Origin: Paracoccaceae bacterium
GTDB taxonomy: Bacteria; Pseudomonadota; Alphaproteobacteria; Rhodobacterales; Rhodobacteraceae
Direction: 5' to 3'
Assembly: GCA_024304875.1 (NCBI GenBank)
Contig: JAMWZF010000155.1
Span: 1 to 7,173, forward strand
DNA length: 7,173 bases
Shown here: positions 5,189 to 7,173 of the stretch, one piece after another
How the letters are laid out: the number at the start of each line of letters is the position of its first letter
How positions within the stretch are numbered: the first letter of the stretch is position 1
The notes under the pieces: generated by a model
Told to the model about the DNA's origin: nothing
Seen by the model: only the letters and a program-made list of their open reading frames with translations
Databases searched by the model: none
Translations under genes and position numbers: made by a program

Positions 5189-7057
5189 TCAGCGCGGTTC
5201 CGAAGCCAGACCCTTGACGATGCAGTAGCACATCACCAGCAGAACCACGGCAAAGATGAGCCCGGTGGAGATGACCATCGACTGCAGCGCCGCCAGTCCC
5301 CCCGCGATCAGAAGCACGATCGCGACCGCGCCCTCGAAGATCGCCCAGAACACCCGCTGCGGCACCGGCGCATCGACCTTGCCGCCGGCGGTGATCGTGT
5401 CGATGACCAGCGATCCGGAGTCCGACGAGGTCACGAAGAACACGATCACCAGGACGATCCCGATCAGGGAGGTGATCGCCGCCAGGGGCAGCCCGTCCAG
5501 CATGCGGAAAAGCTGCAGGGGCAGGGTGGCATCCGCGGCCGCGGTATTGCCGGCCTGAAGCTGCTCGATCGCGGTGCCGCCGAAGACGGTCATCCAGAAC
5601 ACGCAGAGCAGCGAGGGGATCAGCAGCACGCAGGTGATGAACTCGCGCACGGTCCGCCCCCGGCTGACCCGGGCGATGAACATGCCGACGAAGGGCGACC
5701 AGGAAATCCACCAGGCCCAGTAGAAGCTCGTCCAGCCCTGCGTGAAGTTGACGTCCTCGCGCCCGAAGGGGTTTGACAGTGCCAGAAGGTACTGGCCGTA
5801 GGCACCCAGGTTCGCGACGAAGCCGGTCAGCAGGTTCCAGGTCGGCCCTGCCAGCAGCACGAAGAGCATCAGCACCAGGGCAAGCCCCATGTTGATCTCA
5901 GACAGGATCTTGACCCCGCCATCGAGCCCGCGGACGACCGAGATCAGCGCCAATCCGGTAATGGCCGCGATCAGCAGGACCAGCAGCAGGTTCGAATTCT
6001 CGGTCCCGCTTTCGGGGGGGTTGCCGAAGGACATGCCCAGGAACTGCCGGGTGCCTTCCTCTGCGACGCCACTGCCGAACAGGTCGGTCAGGCCCGCCGC
6101 CGCCTGGCTGGAGCCGAGCCCCAGGGAGGTGGCCAACCCGAAGAGCGTGGCAAAGACCGCGATGATGTCGATCGCGTGGCCCCACCAGCCCCAGACCCGC
6201 TCGCCGAGGATCGGGTAGAAGGCCGAGCGCACCGAAAGCGGCAGGCCCTTGTTGTACGAGAACAGGGCAAGTGCCAGGGCGAGAACCGAATAGATCGCCC
6301 AGGGGTGCAGGCCCCAGTGATAGATGGTGGCCGCCATGGCGACTCTTTCGGCCTCGGCGGCATCGCCGCCGCCGCCGTCCAGCGGGGCCCAGTCCGACCG
6401 CACCGTGCCGGCGGCGAAGTCGCCGCGCAGGTCCTCGGGGACGATTTCGTCAATGCTCGCCTGAAGCGCATCAGGGTTTGCCGCGTTGAGCCCCATCGCC
6501 GCCTCGAAGTCGGCGCGGCTGTCCCATCCCGGTGGAACCGCGTCCTCTCCCTCGGGCATCTCGCCGTTGTAGGTGACCGAGTAGCTCGGCCCGCCAGTGG
6601 CGGTGCCGTAGTGGGTCAGGGGCTCGCCGACGCCGTAGAACATCAGTCCGATGCCCATCCCGGCGGCAAAGAGCATGGCGAACCAGCCCGGATAGCCGTA
6701 GTCCGGCGTCGCGTCCTTACCGCCCAGCCGGACCTTGCCCAGGGGCGTCAGGATCAGCACGATGGAGAACAGGACGAAGATGTTGCCGGCCGAGAGGAAG
6801 AACCAGTCGAAACCTTGGGTGACTGCCGCGAACATTGCCGAGAACAGGCTTTCCGCCAGGTCCGGAAGGAGGGCGGTGAAGATCACGAACAGGACCACCA
6901 CGATGCCCGAGACCATGAAGACCGGGTTGTGGATGTCGAAACCGAACGGCCCGACCGACCCTTCGATATTGTCCTGTCCTATATCGTAATCTGTATCGAT
7001 CAGGTCCGTCGCCCCTTCCGGGGCGGGTATGCCCGGTCCTGCGGTGTCGTCCGTCAT
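5189..7057 (-). CDS. BCCT-family transporter (betaine/carnitine/choline type), probably Na+-coupled
   Basis: This 622-residue inner-membrane carrier of the BCCT family takes up quaternary ammonium or sulfonium solutes. Twelve membrane helices can be placed at about 44-65, 85-107, 124-146, 243-268, 291-318, 354-374, 389-410, 440-462, 472-492, 525-546, 568-588 and 594-614. The TM3 motif GMGIGLMFYGVGEP (133-146) is intact. The Trp box in TM8, FYWAWWISWSPF (445-456), gives W449, W450 and W453, matching BetP W373, W374 and W377. W248, W253 and Y256 match BetP W189, W194 and Y197. T543 and S544 match the BetP sodium-site T467 and S468, which argues for sodium symport rather than CaiT-like exchange. 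Two oddities: about 75 extra, mostly acidic residues between TM3 and TM4 (about 151-240), and almost no C-terminal tail (about 8 residues), so the BetP osmosensing helix is missing. The N-terminal tail (1-43) is acidic. The start is the ATG at 7057, with AGAGGA about 8 nt upstream; the open frame beyond it looks non-coding. A terminator follows. The substrate is unknown. Confidence 0.97.
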   Translation of the reverse strand: MTDDTAGPGIPAPEGATDLIDTDYDIGQDNIEGSVGPFGFDIHNPVFMVSGIVVVLFVIFTALLPDLAESLFSAMFAAVTQGFDWFFLSAGNIFVLFSIVLILTPLGKVRLGGKDATPDYGYPGWFAMLFAAGMGIGLMFYGVGEPLTHYGTATGGPSYSVTYNGEMPEGEDAVPPGWDSRADFEAAMGLNAANPDALQASIDEIVPEDLRGDFAAGTVRSDWAPLDGGGGDAAEAERVAMAATIYHWGLHPWAIYSVLALALALFSYNKGLPLSVRSAFYPILGERVWGWWGHAIDIIAVFATLFGLATSLGLGSSQAAAGLTDLFGSGVAEEGTRQFLGMSFGNPPESGTENSNLLLVLLIAAITGLALISVVRGLDGGVKILSEINMGLALVLMLFVLLAGPTWNLLTGFVANLGAYGQYLLALSNPFGREDVNFTQGWTSFYWAWWISWSPFVGMFIARVSRGRTVREFITCVLLIPSLLCVFWMTVFGGTAIEQLQAGNTAAADATLPLQLFRMLDGLPLAAITSLIGIVLVIVFFVTSSDSGSLVIDTITAGGKVDAPVPQRVFWAIFEGAVAIVLLIAGGLAALQSMVISTGLIFAVVLLVMCYCIVKGLASEPR

Positions 7058-7173
7058 GGAGTGTCCTCTCCCGTTGTCGTTCCGGTTCTTATTGCCCCGC
7101 CCGGTGTCCGCTCGGCCTCTGGCCGCCCGGGCAGGTGCCGCCATTGGGCGGGATCGGGGGGGCGGCCACATGC

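Noticed and set aside
7058..7171. Upstream start for the BCCT gene at 7171
   Set aside because: The 38 added residues are Arg/Pro/Ala-rich and resemble untranslated GC-rich DNA; the ATG at 7057 has a Shine-Dalgarno. I see no convincing promoter in this edge region.

Overview
The window comes from a GC-rich bacterial chromosome. Gene content and protein style suggest an alphaproteobacterium, most likely of the Rhodobacteraceae/Rhodobacterales type; this is inferred from the look of the proteins, not from a search. It holds eight genes and is coding-dense: no gene-free stretch exceeds about 125 bases. One gene is on the + strand (the tail of a cyclophilin-type peptidyl-prolyl isomerase). The other seven are on the - strand and read from right to left.

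Order along the - strand, from the right edge: (1) a 622-residue BCCT-family transporter (7057-5189), closed by a strong intrinsic terminator (5125-5163); (2) ilvH, the regulatory small subunit of acetolactate synthase (5087-4524), starting only 37 nt after that terminator and without its usual ilvB/ilvI partner next to it; (3) after a 121-bp gap, a compact five-gene run that looks like an operon: a Rieske non-heme iron oxygenase (4402-3254), a 69-residue unknown protein overlapping it by 8 bp (3261-3052), a nucleoside hydrolase (3013-2078), a GNAT acetyltransferase overlapping it by 4 bp as ATGA (2081-1635), and the protein-AMPylating pseudokinase SelO (1593-214). The run converges on the isomerase gene, and an intrinsic terminator (191-214) lies between them.

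The transporter and the oxygenase may belong together. BCCT carriers move quaternary ammonium or related compounds. The oxygenase has a Glu at its bridging position (E212-x-x-H215), as do carnitine-type Rieske monooxygenases, so uptake plus oxidative demethylation is a reasonable hypothesis. Nothing in the window proves it: ilvH and a terminator separate the two genes, and no reductase is visible. The oxygenase / nucleoside hydrolase / acetyltransferase / SelO linkage is not a pathway I recognise.

I see no mobile element, CRISPR array, tRNA or rRNA. The most interesting non-coding signals are paired inverted repeats in the ilvH leader (terminator hairpin plus a small stem over the Shine-Dalgarno) and a nested hairpin that fills the GNAT-selO gap and would mask the selO ribosome-binding region.
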